From Youngiibacter multivorans (GTDB lineage Bacteria; Bacillota; Clostridia; Clostridiales; Clostridiaceae), in assembly GCF_017873395.1 (NCBI RefSeq), contig NZ_JAGGKC010000002.1:62001-126000 (forward strand): a DNA stretch of 64,000 nucleotides, written 5' to 3'. Shown here piece by piece: positions 1 through 8,593 of this stretch (position 1 is the stretch's first letter; every line of letters begins with the position of its first letter). The notes beneath the pieces were generated by a model that saw only the letters and a list, made by a program, of their open reading frames with translations, searched no databases and was not told the DNA's origin. A program made the position numbers and the translations under genes.

Positions 1-779
1 CTCCATGATCCCTGTGTGAAATCTATCTTCTTTTCAACAGTACATGGTGTATCCTTAAGCTCAGGTATCATATCAAGCCTTACATCATGAAGTACAACGA
101 TAGGTTTGATTTCACCGCCCTGTACCATGGTCAAGAAGGAGATAACCTTATCCTGGTATATGTCAATCTCGCCACCGAGAGCTGCTGCTTTTGTTTCAGA
201 AGCAGAATTGTAAGGAACGTATGTCAGTTCGATTCCGGCAGCTTCTGCAAATCCGTTTGCCATATAGTCATCAAGTCCTCCAGGTGATGTTCCACCAATT
301 TTCAACTTGCCTGGATTTGCCTTGGCATATGCAATGAGATCTTCCAAAGTATTGAACGGACTATCCTTTGCCACTCCAAAAACCTGTATATCTTTCTGGA
401 AGTTAGCTATTGGTTCAAAATCACCACTCAGACTGGCATTCGGCCGACTTAACGCTTCGGCAATCGCATGTGAAGGAGTAATCTGAAGTATCGTATATCC
501 ATCTGCAGGGGCCTGTGCTACATATACCATTCCGTCAACTCCACCTCCACCGGCTTTGTTAACAACGTTTACAGGCTTGTCTACAAAATTCCCCATCAGA
601 TTTGCAACCTGGCGTGTCATTATATCTGCAGAACCCCCAGGACCGAATGGAACGACTATCTCTATTGCTCTCTTCGGATAATCCAACGCTGGTTTGCTTT
701 CCGTCGTTGGTTTCTGTGAACATGCTGCTACGGTAAGTCCCATGGCTATGACTAACATAAATATTGCTGATTTTTTCAC
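1..779 (-). CDS. TctC-family tripartite tricarboxylate transporter binding lipoprotein (3' end outside window)
   Basis: Substrate-binding lipoprotein of the TTT family, which captures di- or tricarboxylates outside the cell for a TctAB permease. The gene starts with GTG at 779 behind a GGAGGG site and runs off the window edge after about 259 codons. The N-terminus has a positively charged start, a hydrophobic stretch and a VAAC lipobox, followed by the family-typical segment AIEIVVPFGPGGSAD and later a GGTSPGG segment. It is the last visible gene of the operon that begins at 3130, 19 bases after the GalC-like gene. The partner tctA/tctB genes would be expected beyond the edge. The substrate is not readable from sequence; the neighbours suggest a carboxylate feeding the GalB/GalC steps. 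Confidence 0.9.
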   Translation of the reverse strand, partial: MKKSAIFMLVIAMGLTVAACSQKPTTESKPALDYPKRAIEIVVPFGPGGSADIMTRQVANLMGNFVDKPVNVVNKAGGGGVDGMVYVAQAPADGYTILQITPSHAIAEALSRPNASLSGDFEPIANFQKDIQVFGVAKDSPFNTLEDLIAYAKANPGKLKIGGTSPGGLDDYMANGFAEAAGIELTYVPYNSASETKAAALGGEIDIYQDKVISFLTMVQGGEIKPIVVLHDVRLDMIPELKDTPCTVEKKIDFTQGSW

Positions 780-798
780 TGTTATCCCTCCAGATAAA

Positions 799-1497
799 TT
801 ATTCAACTTCGTTAAGCTCATCGTAATACACTACGCCTAAATCCTCGATTACTTTCCTGAAACCATAGAAATCTATACCAAGTTCTCCAGCTTCAATCTT
901 TTCTCTTGTTTTAGCTTCTTTTTCTTCTCTTGCCTTAGACTTTTTCAGTGAAGATTCAATATCGGCTTTCTTTACAACCACAATCCCGTCATCATCAGCA
1001 ACAATGAGGTCACCAGGATCAACAACCGTATTTCCGCAAACTGCAGGAGCATTTACCCAGCCGCTCTGATGCTTGTTTGTTCCAGTGCAAATTACAGATG
1101 AAGACCACACAGGAATACCGAGTTCCCTAAGTGTTCGGGTATCTCTAACTCCAGCATCTACAATTATCGCCCTTACACCCTTCTTGATAAAGGAACTGGT
1201 TATAAGGTCTCCAATCATCCCATGCTTGTTTGATTCGCCAATTGTTGTTATTACAACAATGTCTCCAGGTTTGCAGACTTCCACAGCTGCATGGACCATA
1301 AGGTTATCTCCGGACTGACAGGTAACAGTTACAGCAGGTCCGCAAACCGAGTAATTTCTGTCTATCGGCTTCAACCTGTCACTCATAAGTCCGGTTTTCC
1401 CTTGAGCCTCATAAACAGTTGCAGTGCCCAGTCTTGCAAATTCTTCGGTTATACTTTGATCAGGTCTTGGGATATTCCTTACTACATACCTTTTCAT
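799..1497 (-). CDS. RraA/HMG-aldolase family protein, likely 4-carboxy-4-hydroxy-2-oxoadipate aldolase
   Basis: Predicted class II (metal-dependent) aldolase of the RraA/LigK/GalC fold, which splits 4-carboxy-4-hydroxy-2-oxoadipate into pyruvate and oxaloacetate and often also decarboxylates oxaloacetate. The metal/pyruvate-site signature is clear: GDL near residue 96 and VDAGVRD around residue 114, with Arg118-Asp119. At 232 residues it has normal family length. ATG at 1497 overlaps the TGA of the upstream gene by one base and sits 8 bases after GGAG; a TTG one codon earlier is possible. The GalB-like gene directly upstream makes the GalC role more likely than the RraA (RNase E regulator) role, which would not be expected in this setting. 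Confidence 0.82.
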   Translation of the reverse strand: MKRYVVRNIPRPDQSITEEFARLGTATVYEAQGKTGLMSDRLKPIDRNYSVCGPAVTVTCQSGDNLMVHAAVEVCKPGDIVVITTIGESNKHGMIGDLITSSFIKKGVRAIIVDAGVRDTRTLRELGIPVWSSSVICTGTNKHQSGWVNAPAVCGNTVVDPGDLIVADDDGIVVVKKADIESSLKKSKAREEKEAKTREKIEAGELGIDFYGFRKVIEDLGVVYYDELNEVE

Positions 1498-2225
1498 CAA
1501 TAAAGCTCCTCTCCTACTACAGGGAAGAAATTGGAGAATGATTCAGCATACTTGTATGCATTTACTCCAGAAATCCTCCGAGCGTGATTCCCTCTCATAA
1601 AGGCTCTCTGAGTATAGTATTCAATGAGATGTGGCTGAGCCTGGAAGCATTTCATTGCACTTACCTTCTGGTTATAAGTCGAAGTAATGTCTACAAATGA
1701 TCCTGGAACATATCCGCTTATCTCAGTCTGATGAGGTTCGAAGCCGAATAATCTCATCTGTTTCGTACTCTTCAATCCATCATACAAAGCCCCTGCTGAA
1801 TTTGCTGCTACACTCGCCTGGAACACTGCCTTGTTTGTATTATCATGGTCAGGATTGAATGCATCCCTAGAGTCGTGAGTCAATATGATGTCTGGTTGGA
1901 ACTCTCTGATTTTAACAATTATCCTGTCTAGCCTTTCCCGATCAAAATAAATCGGATAATCTTCGAAATCCCAGAATTCCACATTCTTCAGACCAAGGAT
2001 GTCCGCAGCCTCCAGAGCTTCTTTTTCTCTTATTTTCTTGACATTTTCAGTAGTCTGACCTTCAGCTTTCCACAAATCATTCGATTCGCCTCTAACCCCG
2101 AAGCTAAAGACTACAAGACTTACTTCCGCTCCCTCAGAGATATACTTGGCTATTGTTCCTCCGGCTCTCCAAACAAAATCACCTGCGTGTGCACTGAAAA
2201 CAAGCATCCTTTTATTTTTTATCAA
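1497..2225 (-). CDS. PIG-L/LmbE-fold protein, likely 4-oxalomesaconate hydratase
   Basis: Zinc-dependent PIG-L fold protein of 242 residues. The usual AHPDD motif of deacetylases is replaced by SAHAGDFVWR (His13, Gly15, Asp16), so the catalytic-base Asp of MshB-type deacetylases is missing while the likely metal ligands His13, Asp16 and His127 (NPDH) remain. The same departure, plus segments such as FSFGVRGES and FGFEPHQ, matches what I recall of GalB, the hydratase that converts 4-oxalomesaconate to 4-carboxy-4-hydroxy-2-oxoadipate in gallate-type degradation. The next gene encodes the matching aldolase, so hydratase is favoured over deacetylase. It is coupled by overlapping stop/start to that gene. 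Confidence 0.8.
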   Translation of the reverse strand: MIKNKRMLVFSAHAGDFVWRAGGTIAKYISEGAEVSLVVFSFGVRGESNDLWKAEGQTTENVKKIREKEALEAADILGLKNVEFWDFEDYPIYFDRERLDRIIVKIREFQPDIILTHDSRDAFNPDHDNTNKAVFQASVAANSAGALYDGLKSTKQMRLFGFEPHQTEISGYVPGSFVDITSTYNQKVSAMKCFQAQPHLIEYYTQRAFMRGNHARRISGVNAYKYAESFSNFFPVVGEELY

Positions 2226-2251
2226 TTCAACACCTCACGATTATATAATAT

Positions 2252-3130
2252 TTATTCAACTAGTGCATTTGAATTCTTTACTATCATGGTCATAATATCT
2301 TTGTCAGAAAAACCTTCAGCATGCAACATATCTGCAAAATTTGAAAGTCCTTCATCTGGGTAAACATTAGCTTTTTGTCCAAGGTCTGTGCCGAGGATTA
2401 TATTCTCAGGTCCGATTGCCCTCATCTGCTCCATCATCACTTCTTTGTCAACTTTACCTGTTGATACAGTTGTATAGCAGTGCTCCATCATTGCTCCATA
2501 CTTGAGGAGTTCTTTTTGTTCCTCTATCGTATAGAATGTTGCAGGGAATGTGACATGAGTTATTACGATTCTCTTAACCTTCGCTTCATGTGCAGCTTTG
2601 ACGAGCGCAAAAGTCTCTTCCTTAGAGATATGACTTGTTGACAGTATCATGTTGTACTTTGCGATAATTTCGCAAACTTCATATGCTTCCTTGATTAGTT
2701 TCCCATCCTTGAGAATATTGATTGTCTTTACGTCGATACCGTCTTCCTTCATCTGTTGCTGCACTATTGCCCAGTAAGGCATTGCCTTGTATGGATGTGA
2801 TGCAAAGTGAATCTGTTCATTTTCTGCATCGACAGTTGGAAACCATACGTTCTTTGCGCCACCTCTTCCAGCCATTTCAACTGCCATTGGATTAATTCCA
2901 CCGACAGCATTGTTCAATGTTATTGAACCAAATACCTGACATTCTGGTCTGAACATTGTAATGACTCTGGCACGCTCTGCTGTGCAATTGTAATGAGACT
3001 TGATCAGGTACCCCTTTAACCCAGCCTTGATGAATCTGTCTGCAAGTTCCGGATCGTCCACCTTTCTTGGCAGCATATCCGGACCTGAATGCACATGAAG
3101 GTCATATGCACCTTTGATAAGATCATTCAT
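2252..3130 (-). CDS. DUF6282-type amidohydrolase-like protein
   Basis: Metal-dependent hydrolase-like protein of 292 residues with an N-terminal YDLHVHSGPD segment (His-x-His, residues 12-14), typical of the amidohydrolase/PHP-like metal site, and later TSHIS and ITHVTFP histidine segments and LGTDLGQ near the C-terminus. I place it with the DUF6282 family. ATG at 3130 is chosen because an AGGAGG site lies just upstream; longer upstream reading would run through the promoter. It is the first gene of the GalB/GalC/TctC operon, 26 bases before the hydratase gene. By context it may hydrolyse or isomerise a lactone or cyclic precursor entering the oxalomesaconate route; this is inference and no substrate can be named. 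Confidence 0.75.
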   Translation of the reverse strand: MNDLIKGAYDLHVHSGPDMLPRKVDDPELADRFIKAGLKGYLIKSHYNCTAERARVITMFRPECQVFGSITLNNAVGGINPMAVEMAGRGGAKNVWFPTVDAENEQIHFASHPYKAMPYWAIVQQQMKEDGIDVKTINILKDGKLIKEAYEVCEIIAKYNMILSTSHISKEETFALVKAAHEAKVKRIVITHVTFPATFYTIEEQKELLKYGAMMEHCYTTVSTGKVDKEVMMEQMRAIGPENIILGTDLGQKANVYPDEGLSNFADMLHAEGFSDKDIMTMIVKNSNALVE

Positions 3131-3187
3131 AAATAAACCTCCTAAAACATTATCGCTTGCAATGTACTTCGAGTTTGTACAACCAGA

Positions 3188-3229
3188 TTGTATTACAATT
3201 AAGATAGCATTATCGAATTCCAAAGTCAA
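3188..3229 (-). promoter_or_regulatory. Promoter and probable GntR/FCD operator of the galB-galC-like operon
   Basis: Reading the minus strand, TTGACT (3229-3224) and TATCTT (3206-3201) are separated by 17 bases, giving a plausible sigma-A promoter. Just downstream is the perfect 5-1-5 palindrome TTGTATTACAA (3188-3198), which fits the TNGTNNNACNA pattern bound by many FadR-type GntR regulators. A second small palindrome, TTGTACAA, lies at 3175-3182. Placement at the start of transcription suggests repression by the divergent GntR gene. Confidence 0.6.
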
Positions 3230-3531
3230 TAACTTTCTGAAAACAATTTCATATATTGTTCATTTAAGTTATCATTACCTCATCTGTCAGTCAATTCTGC
3301 AAGTAAAATTCTGATAATTGGGGCAACCCTAATAAGTTCACATCAGGTTGTGATCGCCTTAAAGTAATATTTTGGATGTAGCAAATCGCAAGGATAGGCT
3401 CGCTTAATTAGGAGTTAGACTATTTATGAGGCAATTTGATGTAACTCAACAACTATCATAGATTTCGCGCTTCAATAATGATATAATTAGCATTATTGTT
3501 TAGCAATTATGTTTAATTTGTGTAAAGTAGG
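3230..3531. other. Intergenic region between divergent operon and gntR
   Basis: About 300 bases with no convincing gene. It carries the distal part of the operon promoter on one side and, for the regulator gene, a perfect TATAAT at 3482-3487 without a good -35 box. I see no RNA structure or repeat of note here. Confidence 0.5.
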
Positions 3532-3540
3532 TTGATAATA

Positions 3541-4179
3541 ATGTCGATAACTGAGCAAATATATGAGTCAATGAAGCAAGGGATAGCAAATGGAACATAT
3601 CAGCCTTCAGAAAATCTACCCGAACAGGAACTTTCAAATGTCTATGGAGTTAGTAGAAACACAATAAAAAAGGTTCTTCTCATGTTGGAACGGGAGAACC
3701 TAGTTGTCATCGAGCCTAATAAAGGTGCAAAGGTCAGGTCTTATTCAATGGATGAGGTGCTGGAATTCCTAGAGCTCAGAGCTAACCTTGAAGGATTCAT
3801 AACACGACTAGCAGTCAACAGATTCACACCAGATGACATAAAAAATTTGGAAGAGACGTTAAGAGTAATGAAGGTACATTACTCTAACAATGAGCTGATA
3901 GAATACTCGAAAAATAATCAAATCTTTCATAATGCAATCTATAGTGCATGTCCCAACAAATTGGCAGTAGAGTTGACAAAAAATTTAAAATCGCAAATGA
4001 GCAAGTACAATACTAAGACTATACTAATCCCCGGCAGGGACTCGCAGTCCTACTCAGAGCACTCAGCAATCCTTGATGCAATTAAGAATAAGGATTCAGA
4101 TCTTGCTGATGCACTTATGGTAATGCATATAATGAACGTCAGAAAAACCTTCAAGGAAAACTATAAGTTCCTTTTTTAG
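3541..4179 (+). CDS. GntR-family (FadR/FCD) transcriptional regulator
   Basis: DNA-binding regulator of 212 residues. The N-terminal winged helix-turn-helix includes ENLPEQELSNVYGVSRNTIKK, and the C-terminal helical FCD ligand domain starts around residue 75 with LELRANLEGFITRLA. FCD domains bind carboxylic acids, often with a metal, which suits a regulator of a carboxylate catabolic operon. The ATG at 3541 is preferred over a TTG at 3532 because the latter would sit on top of the AGG ribosome site. It is divergent from the galB/galC-like operon, whose promoter carries a matching operator palindrome, so autoregulated repression of that operon with an organic-acid inducer is the likely role. 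Confidence 0.88.
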   Translation: MSITEQIYESMKQGIANGTYQPSENLPEQELSNVYGVSRNTIKKVLLMLERENLVVIEPNKGAKVRSYSMDEVLEFLELRANLEGFITRLAVNRFTPDDIKNLEETLRVMKVHYSNNELIEYSKNNQIFHNAIYSACPNKLAVELTKNLKSQMSKYNTKTILIPGRDSQSYSEHSAILDAIKNKDSDLADALMVMHIMNVRKTFKENYKFLF

Positions 4180-4297
4180 ATATATATAATTCCCCGATTC
4201 TTCCCTTCATCGAATCAACTTTAAGAATCAAAATTTCCTGTAATCAGATACTATACAAATTATGCCCAATACTTTAGTTAATTCTAAGTGCGCACTT

Positions 4298-4352
4298 AAA
4301 AGCCCTTCCACATGTTGATTGCACAAACAAATCAACATGTGGAAGGGCTTTT
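4298..4352. terminator. Strong bidirectional intrinsic terminator
   Basis: A 23-base perfect inverted repeat (4298-4320 with 4330-4352) is flanked by A-run and T-run, serving both the gntR gene from the left and the aldolase operon from the right. Confidence 0.92.
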
Positions 4353-4439
4353 TGATTGGTTCTGTTTTTGTTTGACTTACTCCAAAAAGTCGATACAAGT
4401 CAAATTCCTTTCAATTTCACAATGTATACTGTACCCTTT

Positions 4440-5447
4440 TCAGGCCTTCAGCATTTCATCCGCTACCCTGACAACAATATCCTTGGTTACGGTCTTTCTT
4501 TCCAATTTCGATACTCCTCTGATGAGCTTGTAGAGATGGACATTCTTTTCAGCAGCTACATCACGGAATATCTTCTCGAAGCTGGAGTGGGCACCGGCAT
4601 CTCCGAATACAAGGTCGATTGGTTCGACTGGATTATGGTAGCCATATTCCTTCATAGCCGGGGACAGCTCCTTGTCGATGAAATCGAGCAGCGCATACTG
4701 GTCGATGTATTCCATCTGCCCTATTCTCTGGAAAAGCGCTACAGCCATCTCGGTAGGACAGTTTCCAGCACTCCTTGCCATTCCCATCAGGCCACAGTCT
4801 ATTACTGTCGCACCAGCTTCAGCTGCAGCAATCGCATTTGCTCCTGAGAATCCAAGGTTGTTGTGGCCATGGAAGCCAACAGGCATCTTGACCTTTGCAA
4901 CCATCTTTTCTACATATTCCCTGACTTCACCTGGAGTCATGGTTCCAGCTGAATCCATGATAGTCAGTTCATCAAGTCCCCATTCCTCAAGCATCCTTGC
5001 TTCCTCAGCAAGATCATCCGCATTCAGCACATATGCCTTCATGGCAGAGTATCTGCATGTAAGTCCATACTTCTTTACCAGCTTTACTGCCTCGCTTGCG
5101 CTTTCCCCGTCACTGGCATTAGCTCCGATTCTAAGGAACTTCAAGCCGTATTTCGCTGCAAGTGCAACATTTGCTTCAGTGACATTTGCTACACCAATGA
5201 ACATTCCCAGTTCAGCCTGGTCAAGATATGGCTGGACAAGTTCCAGGTATTCAATGTCAGTGAGGGGTGCTATTGCACCTCTTGACTCATAGGCACCAAG
5301 ACCAAGCGCATTACCGAATTCGATGACCTTGACGTTGCTTTTTATCAGCCCCTCAATCATCATTTTAGTTAGTTCCGCAGAAAATCCTTTACCAACAACA
5401 TTAGCTCCATCCCTCAAAGTACAATCCATCATGATAAGGTCTTTCAT
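4440..5447 (-). CDS. HMGL-like aldolase, related to 4-hydroxy-2-oxovalerate aldolase (MhpE)
   Basis: TIM-barrel pyruvate-type aldolase of 335 residues. It has the divalent-metal signature DCTLRDG at residues 8-14, GFHGHNNLG near residue 190 with its two metal-binding histidines, and MARSAGNCPTE, all typical of the DmpG/MhpE branch of HMGL-like enzymes. The expected reaction is cleavage of a 4-hydroxy-2-oxo acid to pyruvate and an aldehyde. ATG at 5447 follows GGAG; a longer frame starting at 5519 has no ribosome site. It is the last gene of the tctCBA operon, but no acylating aldehyde dehydrogenase (DmpF) partner lies next to it, so the exact substrate is open. Confidence 0.8.
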   Translation of the reverse strand: MKDLIMMDCTLRDGANVVGKGFSAELTKMMIEGLIKSNVKVIEFGNALGLGAYESRGAIAPLTDIEYLELVQPYLDQAELGMFIGVANVTEANVALAAKYGLKFLRIGANASDGESASEAVKLVKKYGLTCRYSAMKAYVLNADDLAEEARMLEEWGLDELTIMDSAGTMTPGEVREYVEKMVAKVKMPVGFHGHNNLGFSGANAIAAAEAGATVIDCGLMGMARSAGNCPTEMAVALFQRIGQMEYIDQYALLDFIDKELSPAMKEYGYHNPVEPIDLVFGDAGAHSSFEKIFRDVAAEKNVHLYKLIRGVSKLERKTVTKDIVVRVADEMLKA

Positions 5448-5539
5448 AACACTATTCTCCTCTATCTGCAATTCCGTCTTACCTTTTCCCATAGGCCTTG
5501 AGATCAGGTATTCCGGCATGGCATTAAAACTTTAGTTTT

Positions 5540-6487
5540 CTAGACTACCGGAAACTGAGGGGTCCTGCCATTCAGGACATCATCTATTCCCTGTACTGAA
5601 TCAGTGACCATCCTCGCCATAGCTTCTTCTGAGGCTGCAGCGCAATGCGGTGTAAGTATTACATTAGTCAGGCCAAAAAGCGGATTGTCAGCTGTTGCTG
5701 GCTCAGGATCCGTGACATCAAGACCTGCACCTGCAATATCGCCATTCTTCAGGCTTTCAACCAGAGCCGCCTCGTCAACTACATTCCCTCTGGCAACATT
5801 GATAAGATATGCAGACTTCTTCATCATCCTGAACTCTGCTGCCCCTATGGATTTTTTAGTCTCATTTGTGACAGGTATGTGTATGCTTATGAAGTCAGAG
5901 GTCCTTAGAAGCTCCTCACGGCTATCAACTATTGTCACACCTTCAATTTTCTTGTTCTTCGGAAGGTATGGGTCAAATGCCACCACATTCATTCCGAAGC
6001 CGAAATGAGCCATCCTGGCAACAAGGTTGCCGATTCTTCCAAGACCAATAAGTCCAAGTGTCTTTCCGCTTACCTCGTTGCCAAGTACCTTATCCTTGAT
6101 CTGGTAGTTTCCGTTACGATACTCACAGCTCATCAGATTCAGCTTCTTGGCGCAGGCAAGCACCAGTGCCATAGTATGCTCAGCAACCGAAAGTGAATTT
6201 GCAGTTGGTGCGAAGACTACACTTCTGCCAAGCTTCCTGGCAGCTGCTATGTCTATGCTGTCATAGCCAGCGCCGTGCTTAGCGACAACCTTAAGGTCAG
6301 GACATCTTTCGAATATTTCTTCATCTATTTTTGCTACCCTTATGATCACGGCTGTGCAGCCCTGGAGGTCTTCAATCAGGGTCTCCTTGTCAAGTCCTCT
6401 GCCGAACTTGACCTCATAGTCAAGCTTCTTCAGCAGATCTATTCCTTCATTAGCTACCTTCTCAGGCAGCAGTACGGTTCCACGCAT
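5540..6487 (-). CDS. D-isomer-specific 2-hydroxyacid dehydrogenase
   Basis: NAD-dependent dehydrogenase of 315 residues in the phosphoglycerate dehydrogenase/hydroxypyruvate reductase group. It shows the Rossmann signature LGLIGLGRIGN near residue 144, the catalytic Arg in LINVARGNVVDE, the Asp/Glu pair in the following segment, and the catalytic His in LTPHCAAAS. There is no C-terminal ACT domain, so it is not a full SerA. It follows tctA by 11 bases. Together with the aldolase it suggests that the imported compound is a hydroxy- or oxo-dicarboxylate that is oxidised or reduced at C2 before carbon-carbon cleavage. Confidence 0.85.
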   Translation of the reverse strand: MRGTVLLPEKVANEGIDLLKKLDYEVKFGRGLDKETLIEDLQGCTAVIIRVAKIDEEIFERCPDLKVVAKHGAGYDSIDIAAARKLGRSVVFAPTANSLSVAEHTMALVLACAKKLNLMSCEYRNGNYQIKDKVLGNEVSGKTLGLIGLGRIGNLVARMAHFGFGMNVVAFDPYLPKNKKIEGVTIVDSREELLRTSDFISIHIPVTNETKKSIGAAEFRMMKKSAYLINVARGNVVDEAALVESLKNGDIAGAGLDVTDPEPATADNPLFGLTNVILTPHCAAASEEAMARMVTDSVQGIDDVLNGRTPQFPVV

Positions 6488-6498
6488 TTATACTCCCC

Positions 6499-8037
6499 CT
6501 AGTCATCGCTGTTCTTGTCCGCACCTGTAGACTCAACCGATGGCACTTTTGTATTTATTTTGCTCATGAATATCGGTGCAAACAGTGAAATTCCTATCAT
6601 TGCTATCAGTACAAGGCATATCGGTCTTGTCAGATAGTAGGTGAGTACACTTGTGTCCTTAGCCATAACTATTGCCCTGTGGAAATTTCTCTCAGCCATG
6701 GATCCCAGTATGAGGGCAAGCGTTATCGGAGCTGTTGCGAACCCGGTCTTTCTCATGAAGTAGCCAAGTATACCGAATATTGCCATTACAACCACATCAA
6801 CGAAGCTCATGTTGATCGCGTATGCTCCGACAACTGATAGTACAACTATTATCGGTGCAAGTATCGAAGTCGAGATTCCTGATACCCTTGCAACTGACTT
6901 AGCAATAAGAAGGCCGGCAATTCCCATCAGGATATTTGCAATCATGAAGCCTATGATTATCGCATAAGTTATGTCGCCCTGCTTGCTGAAGAGTGAGTAT
7001 CCAGGCGTAAGCCCGTGGATCATGAGAGCACCCATTATAACTGCCGCAGCCGAGCTTCCAGGTATTCCAAGGGTCAGAAGAGGTATGAGAGCTCCTCCAG
7101 TAACCGCGTTGTTCGCAGATTCCGAGGCCCAAATGCCCTCTCTCGAGCCATTCCCGAAAAGTTCCTTATGCTTCGAGAATCTCTTCGCTTCGTTATATCC
7201 CATCCATCCGCCGATGTCTCCACCAGCTCCCGGCATGATTCCTACGATTATTCCGATTATCGAAGACCTGATGATATTTGGAGTTTCCTTAATAAGTTCT
7301 TTAAGAGACGGAATCGGGCTTCCGCTCAGGTCCGGGATAGGCTCTACCTTTTCACCCTTCCTCATTGCACGGATTCCTTCAGCCTGGATCATGACCTGCG
7401 ATATGGAAAATAATCCTATAAGTGCAGGTACCAGCTGTATTCCAGATTCGAGAGCAGTCACGCCGTAGGTGTACCTCGCAACTCCAAACACGGTATCATA
7501 GCCTATGAATGATATGCACATTCCTATGAGACCTGATATTATGCCCTTCAGCATGTTGTCTCCGGCAAGAGACCCTATTATAGTCAGGCCGAATATTGCT
7601 ATCAGGAAATACTCTGGTGCGTTGAACTTCAGCGAGATAGTCGCCAAAGGAGGAGCAAGGAATAGAAGTGCTGCACCACTCAATGTGCCTCCAATCATGG
7701 AAGCTACAGTTGATATTCCAACTGCCTGTAATCCCTTTCCCTGCTTGGTAAGAGCGTATCCATCCATAGCAGTGGCAGCTGACGCTGGCGTTCCAGGTGT
7801 ATGCAGAAGAATTGCTGTTATTGAACCTCCATAAAGAGCAGAGGTATATAGTGCGGTAAGCATTATTATTGCGGCTGCCGGCTCCATTCCGAATGTGAAC
7901 GGAATCAGCAGTGCTATTCCCATGGTCGCTCCAAGTCCTGGCAGTGCACCAATGACTATTCCTCCCACGACTCCAACCAGGAGTCCGATTAAGGATTGCA
8001 GCGAAAACAAATTCTGTATAAGTTGTTCTGTAATCAT
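6499..8037 (-). CDS. TctA-family large membrane subunit of a TTT transporter
   Basis: Large permease subunit of 512 residues with about a dozen membrane segments. It has the family hallmarks GALPGLGATMGIALLIPFT near the N-terminus, GGSITAILLHTPGTPASA, and a second PGAGGDIGGWMGY-type loop in the middle, followed by LGIPGSSAAAVIMGAL. ATG is preceded by AAAGGAG. It works with TctB and the TctC binding protein to take up a carboxylate using the ion gradient. The gene is between tctB and the dehydrogenase, with short spacing on both sides, so the transporter and the two enzymes are made together. Confidence 0.95.
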   Translation of the reverse strand: MITEQLIQNLFSLQSLIGLLVGVVGGIVIGALPGLGATMGIALLIPFTFGMEPAAAIIMLTALYTSALYGGSITAILLHTPGTPASAATAMDGYALTKQGKGLQAVGISTVASMIGGTLSGAALLFLAPPLATISLKFNAPEYFLIAIFGLTIIGSLAGDNMLKGIISGLIGMCISFIGYDTVFGVARYTYGVTALESGIQLVPALIGLFSISQVMIQAEGIRAMRKGEKVEPIPDLSGSPIPSLKELIKETPNIIRSSIIGIIVGIMPGAGGDIGGWMGYNEAKRFSKHKELFGNGSREGIWASESANNAVTGGALIPLLTLGIPGSSAAAVIMGALMIHGLTPGYSLFSKQGDITYAIIIGFMIANILMGIAGLLIAKSVARVSGISTSILAPIIVVLSVVGAYAINMSFVDVVVMAIFGILGYFMRKTGFATAPITLALILGSMAERNFHRAIVMAKDTSVLTYYLTRPICLVLIAMIGISLFAPIFMSKINTKVPSVESTGADKNSDD

Positions 8038-8058
8038 GATTTTCTCCTTTGATCCGAA

Positions 8059-8508
8059 TTATGGAAGCATTACATTGAGCGTCTTGACGAAGAGCAGATA
8101 TACAAAAAGGTTCAATGCAATGTCTGTGATGATTATCGCTTTGATGTTCTTATTGCCGTAGTAAACCATCATGACTGGCACGAAGAGTGCCGTTGCTATG
8201 AAGAAGCCAGCGAAGTTCATCGCCGCAATATATGCCGCTATCAGTACAAAAACCATGACTGGTGTCTGGATGACCTCCAGATTCAGAAGCGTATCGCTCT
8301 TCAGCGTAAGCTCAGGCTTTTTTGTCTTTCTGATTCCAAGTACCAGGACTATCACCGAAAGCGCCAGAAGCAGCATTATGACAATCTGCGGGAACTTGGC
8401 GGACTCAGCCTTGATCTTGCTTGACTCAAAATACAGATATGCTGAAAAGAGTATCAGTATCGCTCCAAGATAAATATCTATGTTCAGCTTGCGAGTTTTC
8501 TTTTCCAT
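8059..8508 (-). CDS. TctB-family small membrane subunit of a TTT transporter
   Basis: Small poorly conserved membrane protein of 149 residues with four predicted membrane helices: residues about 10-28, 40-60, 80-105 and 115-140. Size, helix pattern and position between tctC and tctA identify it. The ATG at 8508 follows CAGGAGGATAAA; a longer frame to 8547 is unlikely. It stabilises the TctA permease. The reading frame ends 21 bases before tctA. Confidence 0.9.
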   Translation of the reverse strand: MEKKTRKLNIDIYLGAILILFSAYLYFESSKIKAESAKFPQIVIMLLLALSVIVLVLGIRKTKKPELTLKSDTLLNLEVIQTPVMVFVLIAAYIAAMNFAGFFIATALFVPVMMVYYGNKNIKAIIITDIALNLFVYLLFVKTLNVMLP

Positions 8509-8593
8509 TTTATCCTCCTGAAAAATCATTCTATCCAGCTTGAGCACCTTCAGGGACTGAAGGTACTCAGGCCATAGAATCAGCTATTAGTAG

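Noticed and set aside
799..1497. RraA ribonuclease E inhibitor
   Set aside because: The neighbouring GalB-like hydratase and carboxylate transporter fit an aldolase, and the Arg-Asp pair of the aldolase site is kept.
4672..5292. Long plus-strand open frame of 206 codons
   Set aside because: It lies antisense to the MhpE-like aldolase, whose motifs are clear; an artefact of codon bias.
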